NCBI GenBank assembly: GCA_045605765.1
Contig: JAZUQQ010000051.1
Coordinates: forward strand, 1 to 64,000
Direction: 5' to 3'
DNA length: 64,000 nucleotides
Source: SIG672 sp045605765
GTDB lineage: Bacteria > Bacillota > Clostridia > Oscillospirales > CAG-272
Shown here: positions 24,549-34,071 of the stretch, piece after piece
How the letters are laid out: each line of letters starts with the position of its first letter
Numbering within the stretch: the first letter of the stretch is position 1
Notes under the pieces: generated by a model
Seen by the model: the letters and a program-made list of their open reading frames with translations, nothing else
Databases searched by the model: none
Told to the model about the DNA's origin: nothing
Translations under genes and position numbers: made by a program

Positions 24549-25507
24549 ATGAAAAATTTGAAAGACAAACGGTTCGGTAAATTAACAGTTCTCGGGGCAT
24601 ATACGACATTCACAAACACACGTAAACGTAATGAGCGTAAATGGCTCTGTCGATGTGATTGTGGTACTGAGAAATATATACTTGAGCGATGTCTCTTATC
24701 AGGGGCTACGAAAAGTTGCGGTTGTGCTACGAGAGAAAATAGTGTAAAGTCAACAGCATATGATTTGAATGGAAAAGTGTTTGGTGATCTAACTGTATTG
24801 AGAATTGCAAGCGATCATAAAAGAGATTCCCGTGGAGGTCGCTGGTGGCACTGCAGATGCTCATGTGGCAATGAATGCGATGTTTTAGAACATTGTTGGT
24901 CACCGGTCGCAAAACACATTGCGGATGCAAGAGCACTCCAAAGTATTCATTTGAGGACATTTCTAATCATAGATTCGGAAGACTAACAGCGAAATATCCT
25001 CTTTCCCAAAGAGACTATAAAGATAGTGTTATTTGGCATTGTGTATGCGAATGTGGTAATGAGGTCGACTTGTCATATAACGTGTTAATGTATTCTGAAG
25101 TCCGTAGCTGTGGTTGTTGGAAGCGTGAACGAGAAAGCAAACTTCATGAATTGATTACCCACGTTGATGGTACATCAATCGATGCAATTAAAAGTAAAAA
25201 GATCCCTTCCAATAACACATCTGGAGTAAAGGGTGTTGGCTTCAGCAATGGGAAGTGGTTCGCAAAGATTGTATTTCAGAAAAAGCAATATCACCTTGGT
25301 AAATATGATACGATCGAAGAAGCGATTAGAGCTCGTATGGCTGCCGAAGTATTGCTTTTTGATGGTGTTGCAGCTCATTATGAGAATTGGAAACGAAAAG
25401 CAGATTCAGATCCGTCCTGGGCAAAGGAAAACCCAGTACAAATAATTGTATCCAAGAAAAGCGCAAGTGAGTTGGTTGTCACCTTTTTACCGATTATAAC
25501 GATTTGA
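24549..25507 (+). pseudogene. Frameshifted second AP2-domain gene
   Basis: Two overlapping frames (24549-24986 and 24875-25507) join into one protein like its neighbour but with three zinc-ribbon-like units. The break is near 24891-24894. The first frame reads CGNECDVLEH and the second continues LLVTGRKTHCGC, so loss of one T (CATTTG to CATTG) explains it. The AP2 domain (SGVKGVGFSNGKWFAKIVFQKKQYHLGKYDTIEEAIRARMAAE) lies in the second frame. It is a paralog of the preceding gene, by duplication, now broken or carrying a sequencing error. Confidence 0.78.
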
Positions 25508-25583
25508 ATAGACATTTAAAAATCAAAATACAGTGCATATCCTGACAGTCTGCCATCTGTTCCGAAAATCCAGAAATTCGTAT

Positions 25584-25614
25584 AGCACATCACCTTTCAA
25601 GATGTGCTTTTTCT
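25584..25614 (+). terminator. Terminator after the AP2 genes
   Basis: AGCACATC (25584-25591) pairs with GATGTGCT (25601-25608), then TTTTTC. Confidence 0.75.
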
Positions 25615-25745
25615 TGTTTCGTGACGAAAATGACAGTACGACATTCAATATCCTACGCTGAACAAGCGTGCCAATATCGTGACGAAAATTTTGTGTGCTC
25701 ATATTGATAGTGAGAGTCATCATTCGTATCTATTTCTAATGGCAA

Positions 25746-25791
25746 AAAGAAAAATCCATTACAGGCTTTCATCAGTAATGGATTTTTCTTT
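25746..25791. terminator. Bidirectional terminator before the sortase gene end
   Basis: A perfect 17-bp stem (25746-25762 with 25775-25791) has A/T-runs at both ends. It serves the convergent transcripts from the accessory operon and the sortase gene. Confidence 0.85.
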
Positions 25792-25879
25792 TCTGCACTC
25801 GTCAATCGGTTTATTTCATAGGATATTCAAAACATCCTTATGAGAAGTAGCCCTCGGTTCGCTTTTTCTTTTTTATTCC

Positions 25880-26842
25880 TTATTTCCTTATTTCGGTGAG
25901 CACCGCGTGGACTGCGAGACGTCCGTCATCACCGAAGCCGTTGGTGCAGGTGCTGAGCGTGATTATCTGCTCATCGCCGTCGAATTTATAGGAGACCTTG
26001 CGGAGCGATGCGCTCTGTCTGCTTTTTGCCCATTCGATAAAGTCGTTTTTACTGCTGAAAGAGGTGCGTATATACGGGTCGTATTTGTTCGTTTCGTATA
26101 CCGAAAATACTCTGTAAACGTAGATTCCATTCTCGGTCTGAATATAGATGTAAGGCGTTTTGCTGAAAAATCCGCTTCCCTTAAACCTGAACAGATCGGC
26201 GAACATAAGTCCCGAAGCCATATTATGACCGTATATGACTGTGTTATGATCTGAAAAGTCTCCGACGTTTCTGTAATCGGCAAATATCGCTCCTGAATTA
26301 AGTTTGGAACCTGTTATCGAGTGATCGAGATAATAGTCGTTATTATTTGTATGAACTATCGGATAATCCACGTGCGTGTCGGGGATAGTTATCCAGCCTA
26401 TAACGTCGGGATTGGTTTCTTTAAGAACCGCGAATTTTGCTCTCAAAAGGACTATGGTTGCGGAAAGATCTCCGTCAGATGATCCCGTGTCCGGCGCTTC
26501 GGGAATGGTGGGCGTACCGTAGGGTGACGTGGTGCTTCCATGAGAGTTTTTATCTGATTTTGAAACAGCGAAATCACTTCCGAGCAGGGTTTCAAGCTCA
26601 CCCCACTTTTCGGACATATTTCCGTAAAGCTCGTCTGATTCCTTGTATCCTCTAAGGCTTGATGTTACCTGCGAAAGACAGTATATCATTACCGAAACAA
26701 GGATAAGAAGTACAGTGCTCTTTATAACAAAGGAAGAAATAGGAGGATATTTTCTAGGGAGCTTCGGTGCTATCGAGCTTGTTGAAAGCGAGTTTAATGA
26801 ATCCAGAAAAACATCTTTTTCTTCGTTCTTCTCGTTTTTCAA
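25880..26842 (-). CDS. srtB: Class B sortase
   Basis: A 320-aa membrane transpeptidase that links proteins carrying a sorting motif to the cell wall. It has an N-terminal cytoplasmic tail, a membrane helix (about 36-56), a Ser/Thr/Pro-rich linker (about 95-120) and the sortase fold. The catalytic residues are H206 (YGHNM), C299 (LSTC) and R308 (GRLAVHA). The TTG at 26842 is the likely start: AAAGGAGG lies just upstream and overlaps an in-frame ATG at 26860. Class B enzymes of Clostridia recognise motifs such as (S/P)PXTG, matching the PPQTG protein at 22855-23523. It is separate from that operon and lies downstream of uvrA with its own promoter. Confidence 0.9.
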   Translation of the reverse strand: MKNEKNEEKDVFLDSLNSLSTSSIAPKLPRKYPPISSFVIKSTVLLILVSVMIYCLSQVTSSLRGYKESDELYGNMSEKWGELETLLGSDFAVSKSDKNSHGSTTSPYGTPTIPEAPDTGSSDGDLSATIVLLRAKFAVLKETNPDVIGWITIPDTHVDYPIVHTNNNDYYLDHSITGSKLNSGAIFADYRNVGDFSDHNTVIYGHNMASGLMFADLFRFKGSGFFSKTPYIYIQTENGIYVYRVFSVYETNKYDPYIRTSFSSKNDFIEWAKSRQSASLRKVSYKFDGDEQIITLSTCTNGFGDDGRLAVHAVLTEIRK

Positions 26843-26884
26843 AAAAATTCCTCCTTTCATATCATCTAAGCGTTTCTGAATATT

Positions 26885-26913
26885 ATTATATGAATTTTTG
26901 TTTCTGTCTTCAA
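26885..26913 (-). promoter_or_regulatory. Promoter of the sortase gene
   Basis: On the minus strand TTGAAG (26908-26913), a 17-bp spacer and TATAAT (26885-26890) lie 43 bp before the TTG start. Confidence 0.6.
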
Positions 26914-26960
26914 TCCGAATTTATTACATAAGTGTAAATTTCACTTAAAAAGTCAAAGAA

Positions 26961-29792
26961 TTATTTGACTTCTTTGGAAAGAAGCTTTTTAAGATATAGA
27001 CCTGTGTAAGAGCTCTGACACTCTGCGACTTCTTCGGGCGTTCCGGTTGCTACGACCGTACCGCCTCTGTCACCTCCTTCGGGACCGAGGTCGATGATAT
27101 AGTCTGCGGTCTTTATCATATCGAGATTGTGCTCTATAACGACCACAGTGTTGCCCGCGTCGGTAAGACGGTTGAGCATAGATATCAGATTTTTAACGTC
27201 GGCGGTATGAAGTCCTGTCGTCGGCTCGTCCAGAATATATATCGTTTTGCCCGTACTGCGCCTCGACAGCTCGTCCGCGAGCTTGACTCTCTGCGCCTCT
27301 CCGCCGGAAAGTGTGGTAGATGACTGACCTATCTTGATATAACCGAGACCTACGTCGTAAAGTGTGCGGAGTTTGCGGTAGAGCTTAGGATAGCTCTCGA
27401 AGAAATACATTCCTTCCTCGACCGTCATATCAAGCACGTCGGCAATACTCTTGCCCTTATATTTGACTTCAAGCGTTTCACGGTTGTAACGCTTGCCGTG
27501 ACATTCCTCGCATACGACGTAAACGTCGGGAAGAAAGTGCATCTCGATACATTTTACCCCGTCGCCCTCGCATTTTTCACAGCGTCCACCCTTGAGGTTG
27601 AAGGAGAAGCGATTTGGCTTGTAGCCTCTTTGCTTTGCTTCTGGCAGAGAAGCGAAAAGCTCGCGGATATCGGTGAAAAGTCCAACGTAGGTCGCAGGGT
27701 TTGATCGAGGAGTTCTACCTATCGGGCTCTGGTCGATAGAAATGACCTTGTCGAGCGCCTCTACACCCTCAATAGAGTCGTGCTTGCCGGGAGCGGTGTA
27801 AGCTCGGTTCAAGGTGCTTGCGAGAGATTCTTTGAGTATCGAGTTTATAAGCGAGCTCTTTCCGCTGCCCGAAACTCCGGTAACACATACCATTTTTCCG
27901 AGCGGAATAGTTACGTCTATATTTTTGAGGTTGTTCTCACGTGCGCCTTTTATAGTGATGAACATGCCGTTGCCTGCGCGTCTTGTTTCGGGAATTTCGA
28001 TCTTTTGTCTGCCCGAAAGATACGCGCCTGTAATCGATTCCTCGCAGTTTTTTATGTCCTGGGGCGTTCCGCTTGCAACGACATATCCGCCGTGAATTCC
28101 CGCGCCCGGTCCAATATCTACGATGAAGTCGGCGTTTTCCATAGTTTCCTCGTCGTGCTCGACAACGATGACGGTATTTCCGACGTCTCGCAGATTTTTG
28201 AGAGTGTCGATAAGCTTCGAATTATCTCGCTGATGTAGACCGATCGAAGGCTCGTCAAGGACGTACATGACTCCGACAAGCGAGCTTCCTATCTGCGTGG
28301 CAAGACGGATCCTCTGAGCCTCACCGCCAGAAAGTGTGCCCGACGAGCGCGAGAGCGTCAGATAGTCAAGTCCGACAGATACGAGGAATGAAAGACGTGC
28401 GGAGATCTCTTTGATTATCTCTTTCGAGATTATCTTTTCGGTTTCGTCAAACTCTATGTTTTTGACGAATTCGAGTTCCTGTACGATAGGCATAGAGCAG
28501 AATTCAAATATATTCTTTCCGCCGACCGTAACCCCGTTTATCTCGTCGTTCAGACGCGAACCGCCGCATTTTTCGCATACGATGTCCTCAGTGAACTCAC
28601 CGTAATATTCAGAGCCCCACTGACGTATGCGGTTTTCAAGCATAGGGATAAGTCCGTCGAAGGTAATGGTCTGATGCGAAACTCGCTTGTCAAAGACTCT
28701 GCGCACCGAGTAGAGATTGTCGTTGTCACCGTACAGCAGGACTTTCATCGCCTCCTCGGAATATTTGTAAAGCGGAGTGTCGAGAGTAAAGCCGTGCTTT
28801 GCGCCGACTGCGGCAAAAAGAGGTCCGTTCCACGAATCGTCATCGAGACTCTTGAAGCCATTGACCATAATTCCGCCCTGACGGAGTGACAGGTTCTTGT
28901 TCGGCATTATTTTGGCTTGGCTTATGACCGTTTTTACACCAAGTCCCGAACATTCGGGACAGGCTCCGAGCGGATTGTTAAAGGAAAACATACGGGGCTC
29001 AAGCTCACTGAACGAAATTCCGTGCTCCTCGCAGGCGTAGTTCAGAGAGAACGAGAGTATCTTATTCCCATCGGAGGGAAGGAGTATTTCAAGTTTTCCA
29101 CCTGCGAGATTAAGAGCGGTTTCAACAGAGTCTGCAAGACGGCTGCGTATATCAGGACGGATAACAAGACGGTCGATGACAACCTCAATCGAGTGCATCT
29201 TGTTCTTGTCAAGGATAATGTCCTCAGAAAGATCGCGTATCTCTCCGTTCACACGCGCACGGACGTAACCGAGCTTTTTGGCGTCGTCAAGAAGCTTTAC
29301 GTGCGTACCCTTTTTTCTTTTGATCATAGGAGCAAGTACCATAACCTTCGTTTCCTCGGGCATTGAAGATATGCGATCCAGAATTCCGTCAAGCGTTTGC
29401 TTTCTTATCTCCTTGTTGCAAACAGGGCAGTGTGGAATACCCACTCTCGAATAAAGCAGACGGAGATAATCGTATATTTCGGTTACGGTACCGACAGTCG
29501 AACGTGGGTTTTTGGAGGTGGTCTTTTGGTCTATTGAGATAGACGGAGAAAGTCCTTCGATAAGATCCACGTCGGGCTTGTCTATCTGTCCGAGAAACTG
29601 ACGCGCGTACGACGAGAGCGACTCGACGAATTTGCGGTGACCTTCTGCATATAGCGTGTCAAATGCAAGCGAGGATTTCCCCGAGCCCGAAAGCCCGGTG
29701 AAAACGACGAGCTTATCTCTCGGTATATCAAGTGAGACGTCTTTGAGATTGTTCTCTCGCGCTCCTCTTATAACTATTTTTTTGCTATCCAT
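26961..29792 (-). CDS. uvrA: Excinuclease ABC subunit A
   Basis: A 943-aa DNA damage recognition ATPase of nucleotide excision repair, of typical length. It has two ABC modules with Walker A motifs GLSGSGKSS (33-41) and GVSGSGKSS, each followed by an LSGGEAQR signature. CxxC zinc modules include CPVCNKE, CEKCGGSR, and CEKCEGDGVKC with CEECHGKRYN. It works with UvrB to locate bulky lesions. It lies 16 bp after uvrB with AAAGGAT before the ATG, in a uvrBA operon. Confidence 0.98.
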   Translation of the reverse strand: MDSKKIVIRGARENNLKDVSLDIPRDKLVVFTGLSGSGKSSLAFDTLYAEGHRKFVESLSSYARQFLGQIDKPDVDLIEGLSPSISIDQKTTSKNPRSTVGTVTEIYDYLRLLYSRVGIPHCPVCNKEIRKQTLDGILDRISSMPEETKVMVLAPMIKRKKGTHVKLLDDAKKLGYVRARVNGEIRDLSEDIILDKNKMHSIEVVIDRLVIRPDIRSRLADSVETALNLAGGKLEILLPSDGNKILSFSLNYACEEHGISFSELEPRMFSFNNPLGACPECSGLGVKTVISQAKIMPNKNLSLRQGGIMVNGFKSLDDDSWNGPLFAAVGAKHGFTLDTPLYKYSEEAMKVLLYGDNDNLYSVRRVFDKRVSHQTITFDGLIPMLENRIRQWGSEYYGEFTEDIVCEKCGGSRLNDEINGVTVGGKNIFEFCSMPIVQELEFVKNIEFDETEKIISKEIIKEISARLSFLVSVGLDYLTLSRSSGTLSGGEAQRIRLATQIGSSLVGVMYVLDEPSIGLHQRDNSKLIDTLKNLRDVGNTVIVVEHDEETMENADFIVDIGPGAGIHGGYVVASGTPQDIKNCEESITGAYLSGRQKIEIPETRRAGNGMFITIKGARENNLKNIDVTIPLGKMVCVTGVSGSGKSSLINSILKESLASTLNRAYTAPGKHDSIEGVEALDKVISIDQSPIGRTPRSNPATYVGLFTDIRELFASLPEAKQRGYKPNRFSFNLKGGRCEKCEGDGVKCIEMHFLPDVYVVCEECHGKRYNRETLEVKYKGKSIADVLDMTVEEGMYFFESYPKLYRKLRTLYDVGLGYIKIGQSSTTLSGGEAQRVKLADELSRRSTGKTIYILDEPTTGLHTADVKNLISMLNRLTDAGNTVVVIEHNLDMIKTADYIIDLGPEGGDRGGTVVATGTPEEVAECQSSYTGLYLKKLLSKEVK

Positions 29793-29808
29793 AATATTAT
29801 CCTTTCAC

Positions 29809-31782
29809 TTACTGCTTTTCAAACGCTCTTATGCGATCTCTGTAAACGGCAGCCGCTTCGAAATCGAGCCTTGCCGCCGCCTCTCGCATAAGCTTTTCGA
29901 GTTCGGGCAGAGAAAGCTTTTCTCCGATTTCGTGACGCGAGCGTTTCTTGTCGGCAGAGCGCTTCATCTGCGATTTTCCTTCTCCGAAGTCTATGAGCTC
30001 ACGTATATCCTTTTTGATCGTTTTCGGCGTTATGCCGTGAGCTTTGTTGTAAGCGTCCTGCTTTTCGCGGCGGCGCTTTGTTTCGTCGATGGCAACGCGC
30101 ATTGATCTTGTTATCTTGTCGGCGTACATTATTACCTTGCCGTCTGCATTTCGCGCGGCACGTCCTATAGTCTGAATCAGCGAGGTTTCTCCGCGAAGGA
30201 AGCCCTCCTTGTCGGCGTCGAGTATGGCGACGAGCGATACCTCGGGAATGTCAAGTCCCTCACGGAGCAGGTTTACTCCGACGAGCACGTCGAAAACTCC
30301 GAGTCGCAGATCGCGTATTATTTCAGTACGCTCGACCGTGTCGATATTGTGGTGAATGTATTTTACCTTGATAAGGTTCATTGTAAAATATTCGGTCAGA
30401 TCCTCCGCCATTTTCTTTGTCAAAGTGGTGACGAGCACTCTTTCACCTTTTTCGGCGCGCAGGCGTATCTCGCCCATAAGATCGTCAATCTGACCTTCGG
30501 CAGGACGGACCTCGACTATCGGATCAAGAAGTCCGGTCGGGCGCACGAGCTGCTCAACTATTTGCTCAGAGCCATCTTTTTCGTAGTCCGCAGGAGTTGC
30601 CGAAACGTATATTACCTGATTTAATTTGTCCGCAAATTCGTCGAATCGCAGAGGACGGTTGTCGTATGCCGATGGCAGTCGGAAGCCATATTCGACGAGA
30701 TTCGTCTTTCGTGCACGATCTCCCCCGCTCATACCGTGTATCTGCGGTATAGAAACGTGGGATTCGTCTATGAACATAAGAAAATCGTCAGGAAAATAAT
30801 CGAGCAGGGTATAAGGAGTCGAACCGGGTTCTCTGCCTGCAAAGATGCGCGAATAGTTCTCAATTCCCGAACAGAAGCCAACCTCGCGAAGCATTTCGAG
30901 ATCATATCTCGTGCGCTCCTCTATTCGCTGTGCTTCGAGAAGCTTGTTCTGCGACTTGAAGAACTCAACTCGCTCTTCCATCTCGATCTCGATCTGTTTC
31001 AGAGCCTTTTCTCTGGTCGAGTCGGATACCGCGTAGTGCGTTGCGGGATAGACCGTTGTATATGTGATCGTTCTTATAAGCTCGCCAGTCAGAGTGTTTA
31101 TCTCACTGATTCGATCGATCTCGTCTCCGAAAAACTCGACTCTTACCGCCTTTTTGTCACTTGCGGCAGGCAGGACCTCGACCGTATCTCCGCGTACTCG
31201 GAATTTGTCACGTTCGAGCGAGATGTCGTTTCTCTCGTAGTTCATGGAGACAAGTGAGGATATAAGCTCCTCGCGCGTCATCTGTGCGCCCACTCTGAGC
31301 GAGATCATCTGCGAGAGATATTCTCTCGGATCACCGAGCGAGTAGATGCAAGAAACGCTGGCTACGATTATGACATCGCGCCTCTCGAAAAGGGAAGTGG
31401 TCGCGCTGTGGCGAAGACGGTCTATCTCGTCATTGACCGCACTGTCCTTTTCGATGTAAACGTCTTTGCCCGGAATATACGCTTCGGGTTGATAATAGTC
31501 GTAGTATGATACGAAAAACTCTACCGCGTTTTCGGGGAAGAATTCGCGAAACTCACTGCAAAGCTGCGCGGCGAGAGTTTTGTTGTGAGAAAGGATAAGC
31601 GTGGGTCTATTGACCTTTGCGATAATATTCGCCATAGTAAAGGTCTTTCCCGAGCCTGTGACGCCGAGCAGGGTCTGCTTTTTCATACCTGCATTTATCC
31701 CTGCACTCAGAAGCTCGATGGCTTCGGGTTGATCGCCCGTCGGCTTGTACGGTGAAACGAGCTTGAATTTACCGTCTGTCAT
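29809..31782 (-). CDS. uvrB: Excinuclease ABC subunit B
   Basis: A 657-aa helicase-like protein that verifies DNA damage after UvrA and recruits UvrC. The Walker A motif GVTGSGKTFT is near residue 38. The damage-probing beta-hairpin (YYDYYQPEAYIPGKDVYIEKD), conserved helicase motifs and the C-terminal UVR motif (LEKLMREAAARLDFEAAAVYRDRIR) are present. The ATG at 31782 has AAGGAAG seven bases upstream and gives the usual MTDGKFKLVSPYKPTGDQP start. A GTG seven codons earlier is less likely. It is first gene of the uvrBA operon. Confidence 0.98.
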   Translation of the reverse strand: MTDGKFKLVSPYKPTGDQPEAIELLSAGINAGMKKQTLLGVTGSGKTFTMANIIAKVNRPTLILSHNKTLAAQLCSEFREFFPENAVEFFVSYYDYYQPEAYIPGKDVYIEKDSAVNDEIDRLRHSATTSLFERRDVIIVASVSCIYSLGDPREYLSQMISLRVGAQMTREELISSLVSMNYERNDISLERDKFRVRGDTVEVLPAASDKKAVRVEFFGDEIDRISEINTLTGELIRTITYTTVYPATHYAVSDSTREKALKQIEIEMEERVEFFKSQNKLLEAQRIEERTRYDLEMLREVGFCSGIENYSRIFAGREPGSTPYTLLDYFPDDFLMFIDESHVSIPQIHGMSGGDRARKTNLVEYGFRLPSAYDNRPLRFDEFADKLNQVIYVSATPADYEKDGSEQIVEQLVRPTGLLDPIVEVRPAEGQIDDLMGEIRLRAEKGERVLVTTLTKKMAEDLTEYFTMNLIKVKYIHHNIDTVERTEIIRDLRLGVFDVLVGVNLLREGLDIPEVSLVAILDADKEGFLRGETSLIQTIGRAARNADGKVIMYADKITRSMRVAIDETKRRREKQDAYNKAHGITPKTIKKDIRELIDFGEGKSQMKRSADKKRSRHEIGEKLSLPELEKLMREAAARLDFEAAAVYRDRIRAFEKQ

Positions 31783-31841
31783 AGTTTCTACTTCCTTTCT
31801 CACCTAATTTGAATGTGAAATCGTTGAATCATATTCATATT

Positions 31842-31859
31842 ATTATAACACATATGTCT
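31842..31859 (-). promoter_or_regulatory. uvrBA promoter with possible LexA/DinR half-match
   Basis: On the minus strand TATAAT (31842-31847) is the -10. The -35 is weak. Immediately upstream lies ACACATATGTCT (31848-31859), which keeps the ACATATGT core of the Firmicute SOS box GAACATATGTTC but not its outer bases. SOS control of uvrBA is common. The site would sit in the promoter spacer. Confidence 0.4.
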
Positions 31860-31918
31860 GAAAAAATAAAGAGTCTAACTCAATAATTTTATCAAAATAA
31901 TGACAATCGTATTCCTTG

Positions 31919-31947
31919 TTGACATTTATGTAGAGGTATGGTAAAAT
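31919..31947 (+). promoter_or_regulatory. Promoter of the zinc-ribbon membrane protein gene
   Basis: TTGACA (31919-31924), a 17-bp spacer ending in TGG, then TAAAAT (31942-31947). It lies 34 bp before the ATG at 31982. Confidence 0.7.
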
Positions 31948-31981
31948 TAGTTCAAACAGATTATCGAAAGGAGATCGTATT

Positions 31982-32758
31982 ATGGGAAGAATGCTCGGCG
32001 CGTTCGATTCGGATGAGCTTGACAGACCCGATCTTAATAAATGCCCCGATTGCGGATGTTATTTCGTTCAGGATGACTGTCCTCTGTGCGGTAAAAGATG
32101 CCCTGAGGAGATGCGCGCGGGAAACCGAAAGACAGTTAAAAAAGCAAGGAAAAGTAAGGGGAATTCTTCGAGCAGAGTGACCTTTGTGGAGTGGTATCAT
32201 AGCTGGTGGTTTATACTACTTATGATGTTCTTTATGCCGATCTTAGGTATAATTCTTGTTATCACCAGTCCTCATAAGAAATCTATAAAAGCAGCTTTGG
32301 TGGCAGCGTGTGTGCTACTTCCCGTTATACCCAGTCTTCTTTTCGGCGTCGGAGAATATCTCACAATTTTTTTTAACAAGCCTGTAGATACCTCGTTAAG
32401 CAAACAGGAATATATCGGGTCATGTGAAAATATTGACGTCGAAACCTTTTACCGAAATGCGGATGAATATACAGATGAATTTTTGACAATGGAGCTGACG
32501 GTTAAGGAAAATTTCACAGACGCCGATGCGCACAGAAGTGATAAATATACTACCTATTATGTCTGTACCGACATTGAGGGTAAGAATATTGAAATAATCA
32601 TTCGTGACTGTTCTCGGGACGGTTCGCAGAATTTTATCGTTGGAGATATGATAAGAGTCTACGGCGAGGGAGCAGGTAACTACGAGGTGTACGACGGGAA
32701 TTATAATCTCAGAAGCGCGCCTGCGATATTCGTGGCTTACGCATCGATTATTGGATAA
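31982..32758 (+). CDS. Zinc-ribbon membrane protein with an extracytoplasmic OB-like domain
   Basis: A 258-aa protein of unknown function. The N-terminal zinc ribbon uses C21, C24, C33 and C36. A basic linker (about 48-62) follows, then two membrane helices (about 76-95 and 103-121). The C-terminal domain (about 135-255) resembles the OB-like fold found in such zinc-ribbon proteins (EFLTMELTVKENFTD...YYVCTDIEGKNIEIIIRD...GDMIRVYGEGAG). The start follows GAAAGGAG. It is a single-gene unit between its own promoter and the terminator at 32784. The fold call is from pattern only. Confidence 0.7.
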   Translation: MGRMLGAFDSDELDRPDLNKCPDCGCYFVQDDCPLCGKRCPEEMRAGNRKTVKKARKSKGNSSSRVTFVEWYHSWWFILLMMFFMPILGIILVITSPHKKSIKAALVAACVLLPVIPSLLFGVGEYLTIFFNKPVDTSLSKQEYIGSCENIDVETFYRNADEYTDEFLTMELTVKENFTDADAHRSDKYTTYYVCTDIEGKNIEIIIRDCSRDGSQNFIVGDMIRVYGEGAGNYEVYDGNYNLRSAPAIFVAYASIIG

Positions 32759-32783
32759 AACTTGGATAAATAACCGATAAACA

Positions 32784-32811
32784 AACCCGTACCGTTTCGG
32801 CGGTACGGGTT
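32784..32811. terminator. Bidirectional terminator
   Basis: AACCCGTACCG (32784-32794) pairs with CGGTACGGGTT (32801-32811), between two convergent genes. Confidence 0.8.
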
Positions 32812-32825
32812 AATATTTTGTTATC

Positions 32826-33929
32826 TCAGTCTATCATTTCAAGAATTATTTTTGCCGCAGTTTCTCTTGTAAGTTCGCCCGACGGAAGTTCGAAAACGTT
32901 CAGAGCTTTTCCGTAAATATCCGAGGCTATTTCAACTGCCTTTGCCGATGTCATTATCTCATCTGCGGACACTTCAACGTCTGAGATGTTCTCAAACGCC
33001 GAGACGATATCTCTATCACTTTCGGGTAGATAAACACCTGCGGCAGACATCGCCATCGTGATAAATTCACTGTAAGAGACCGATGCTTTCGGCTCGAAAT
33101 AATTATATTTTCCTACCGAGCGTCCGATAAAAATTCCTTTTTCTGCAAGAAGGAGCGCACTGTGTTCGAAATCTGCGGAAATATCAACATAGTTGACACT
33201 TGGGGATTTTTTTATTTTTACGGTTACATCGGTCACCTGCGAGGCGTTTCCATAGCAGTCGGTGGCAACGTAAGAGAAGGAATCTTCAGAGGGTGCGTTT
33301 TCATCAGCCGTGTACACGAACTCGCCACTGGACGGATCTTTGAGACTGAGAGTTCCGCTTTGCGGTCGTGAGATTATCGTAAACGTCATTTTGTCTCCAT
33401 CAGGGTCGTCGGCGGAGAGAAAGTCGTTAAGCTGAACTCCTGCGTATGCCGAGAGCGTGCTAACCGATGCGCTGGGCGCAAAATTCAGTGTGTCGGTGAA
33501 CTTTATAGAGCAGCTTACCACTCGCGGCTGACCGGAAGAAATACAGCCGAAAACGAAGGAAGCATCGTTTACTCGTTCGCTTTGGGGAACGAAGGTGAGC
33601 TTTGACAACTTGCTTCTCGGAATTATCTGATTTGCAAGGACGGGAACCTTTCCGAGCAGAAGCTTGCCGTCGCCCTCGTCGGGAAGAACGAGAACCGTTA
33701 TGCTCGAAAGACGGGATATGCCCACAACGTCCTCAAATTCGCTCGCTGTAAAGGATACCGCAGAGTTTTTCATACCGTTCTTGGTAAAAACAGTATTCTG
33801 TGAAAGCTTGTCTATTGCTGGAGACAGGCTTTCCTTTGCGTATGCACCCGAAGAAATTATAAACGGACATAAAATAAGTGAAAGAAGTGTCAAGGTGGTC
33901 AGGATTTTGAAAAAACGGGATCTTTTCAT
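32826..33929 (-). CDS. Secreted protein with cadherin-like and SLH-like domains
   Basis: A 367-aa exported protein. The signal peptide is about residues 1-30 (cleavage near AYA-KE). A cadherin-type Ig-like unit lies at about 170-245 (LSADDPDGDKMTFTIISRPQSGTLSL...DSFSYVATDCYGN). The C-terminal third has two weak S-layer-homology-like repeats (ALLLAEKGIFIGRSVGKYNYFEPKASVSYSEFITMAMSAAG and a shorter second copy ending LTRETAAKIILEMI). SLH domains usually bind secondary wall polymers. It is a single-gene unit. The function is unknown. Confidence 0.75.
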   Translation of the reverse strand: MKRSRFFKILTTLTLLSLILCPFIISSGAYAKESLSPAIDKLSQNTVFTKNGMKNSAVSFTASEFEDVVGISRLSSITVLVLPDEGDGKLLLGKVPVLANQIIPRSKLSKLTFVPQSERVNDASFVFGCISSGQPRVVSCSIKFTDTLNFAPSASVSTLSAYAGVQLNDFLSADDPDGDKMTFTIISRPQSGTLSLKDPSSGEFVYTADENAPSEDSFSYVATDCYGNASQVTDVTVKIKKSPSVNYVDISADFEHSALLLAEKGIFIGRSVGKYNYFEPKASVSYSEFITMAMSAAGVYLPESDRDIVSAFENISDVEVSADEIMTSAKAVEIASDIYGKALNVFELPSGELTRETAAKIILEMID

Positions 33930-34042
33930 TTGGACGAATATTCCTTTCTTTTTTGTTTCGCAGTAAGTATTTGCATAATATGCTCAAAATATTCCCACAT
34001 CCTACGCAAAAAGTAAAAAAATGCAAAAATATGAAAAAAGAC

Positions 34043-34071
34043 TTGTAATCGGAGCGAAAGCGTGATATAAT
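34043..34071 (+). promoter_or_regulatory. Promoter of the ilvE operon
   Basis: TTGTAA (34043-34048), a 17-bp spacer ending TGA, then TATAAT (34066-34071). No T-box or other leader structure was seen in the 53 bp before the ATG. Confidence 0.75.

Larger units (their letters stand above)
25508..25879. other. Boundary between AP2 module and sortase
   Basis: Gene-free. It holds a terminator (25584-25614), two copies of CGTGACGAAAAT (25618-25629 and 25677-25688) and a strong bidirectional terminator (25746-25791). It is a plausible right edge of the accessory locus, but I found no copy of the 19-bp recombinase site here. Confidence 0.5.

Noticed and set aside
7233..25800. Direct repeats bounding the whole accessory region as an integrated island
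   Set aside because: The 19-bp recombinase sites are inverted and lie at 7.2 and 8.7 kb only. I found no copy near 25.5-25.8 kb, so inversion explains them better than integration.
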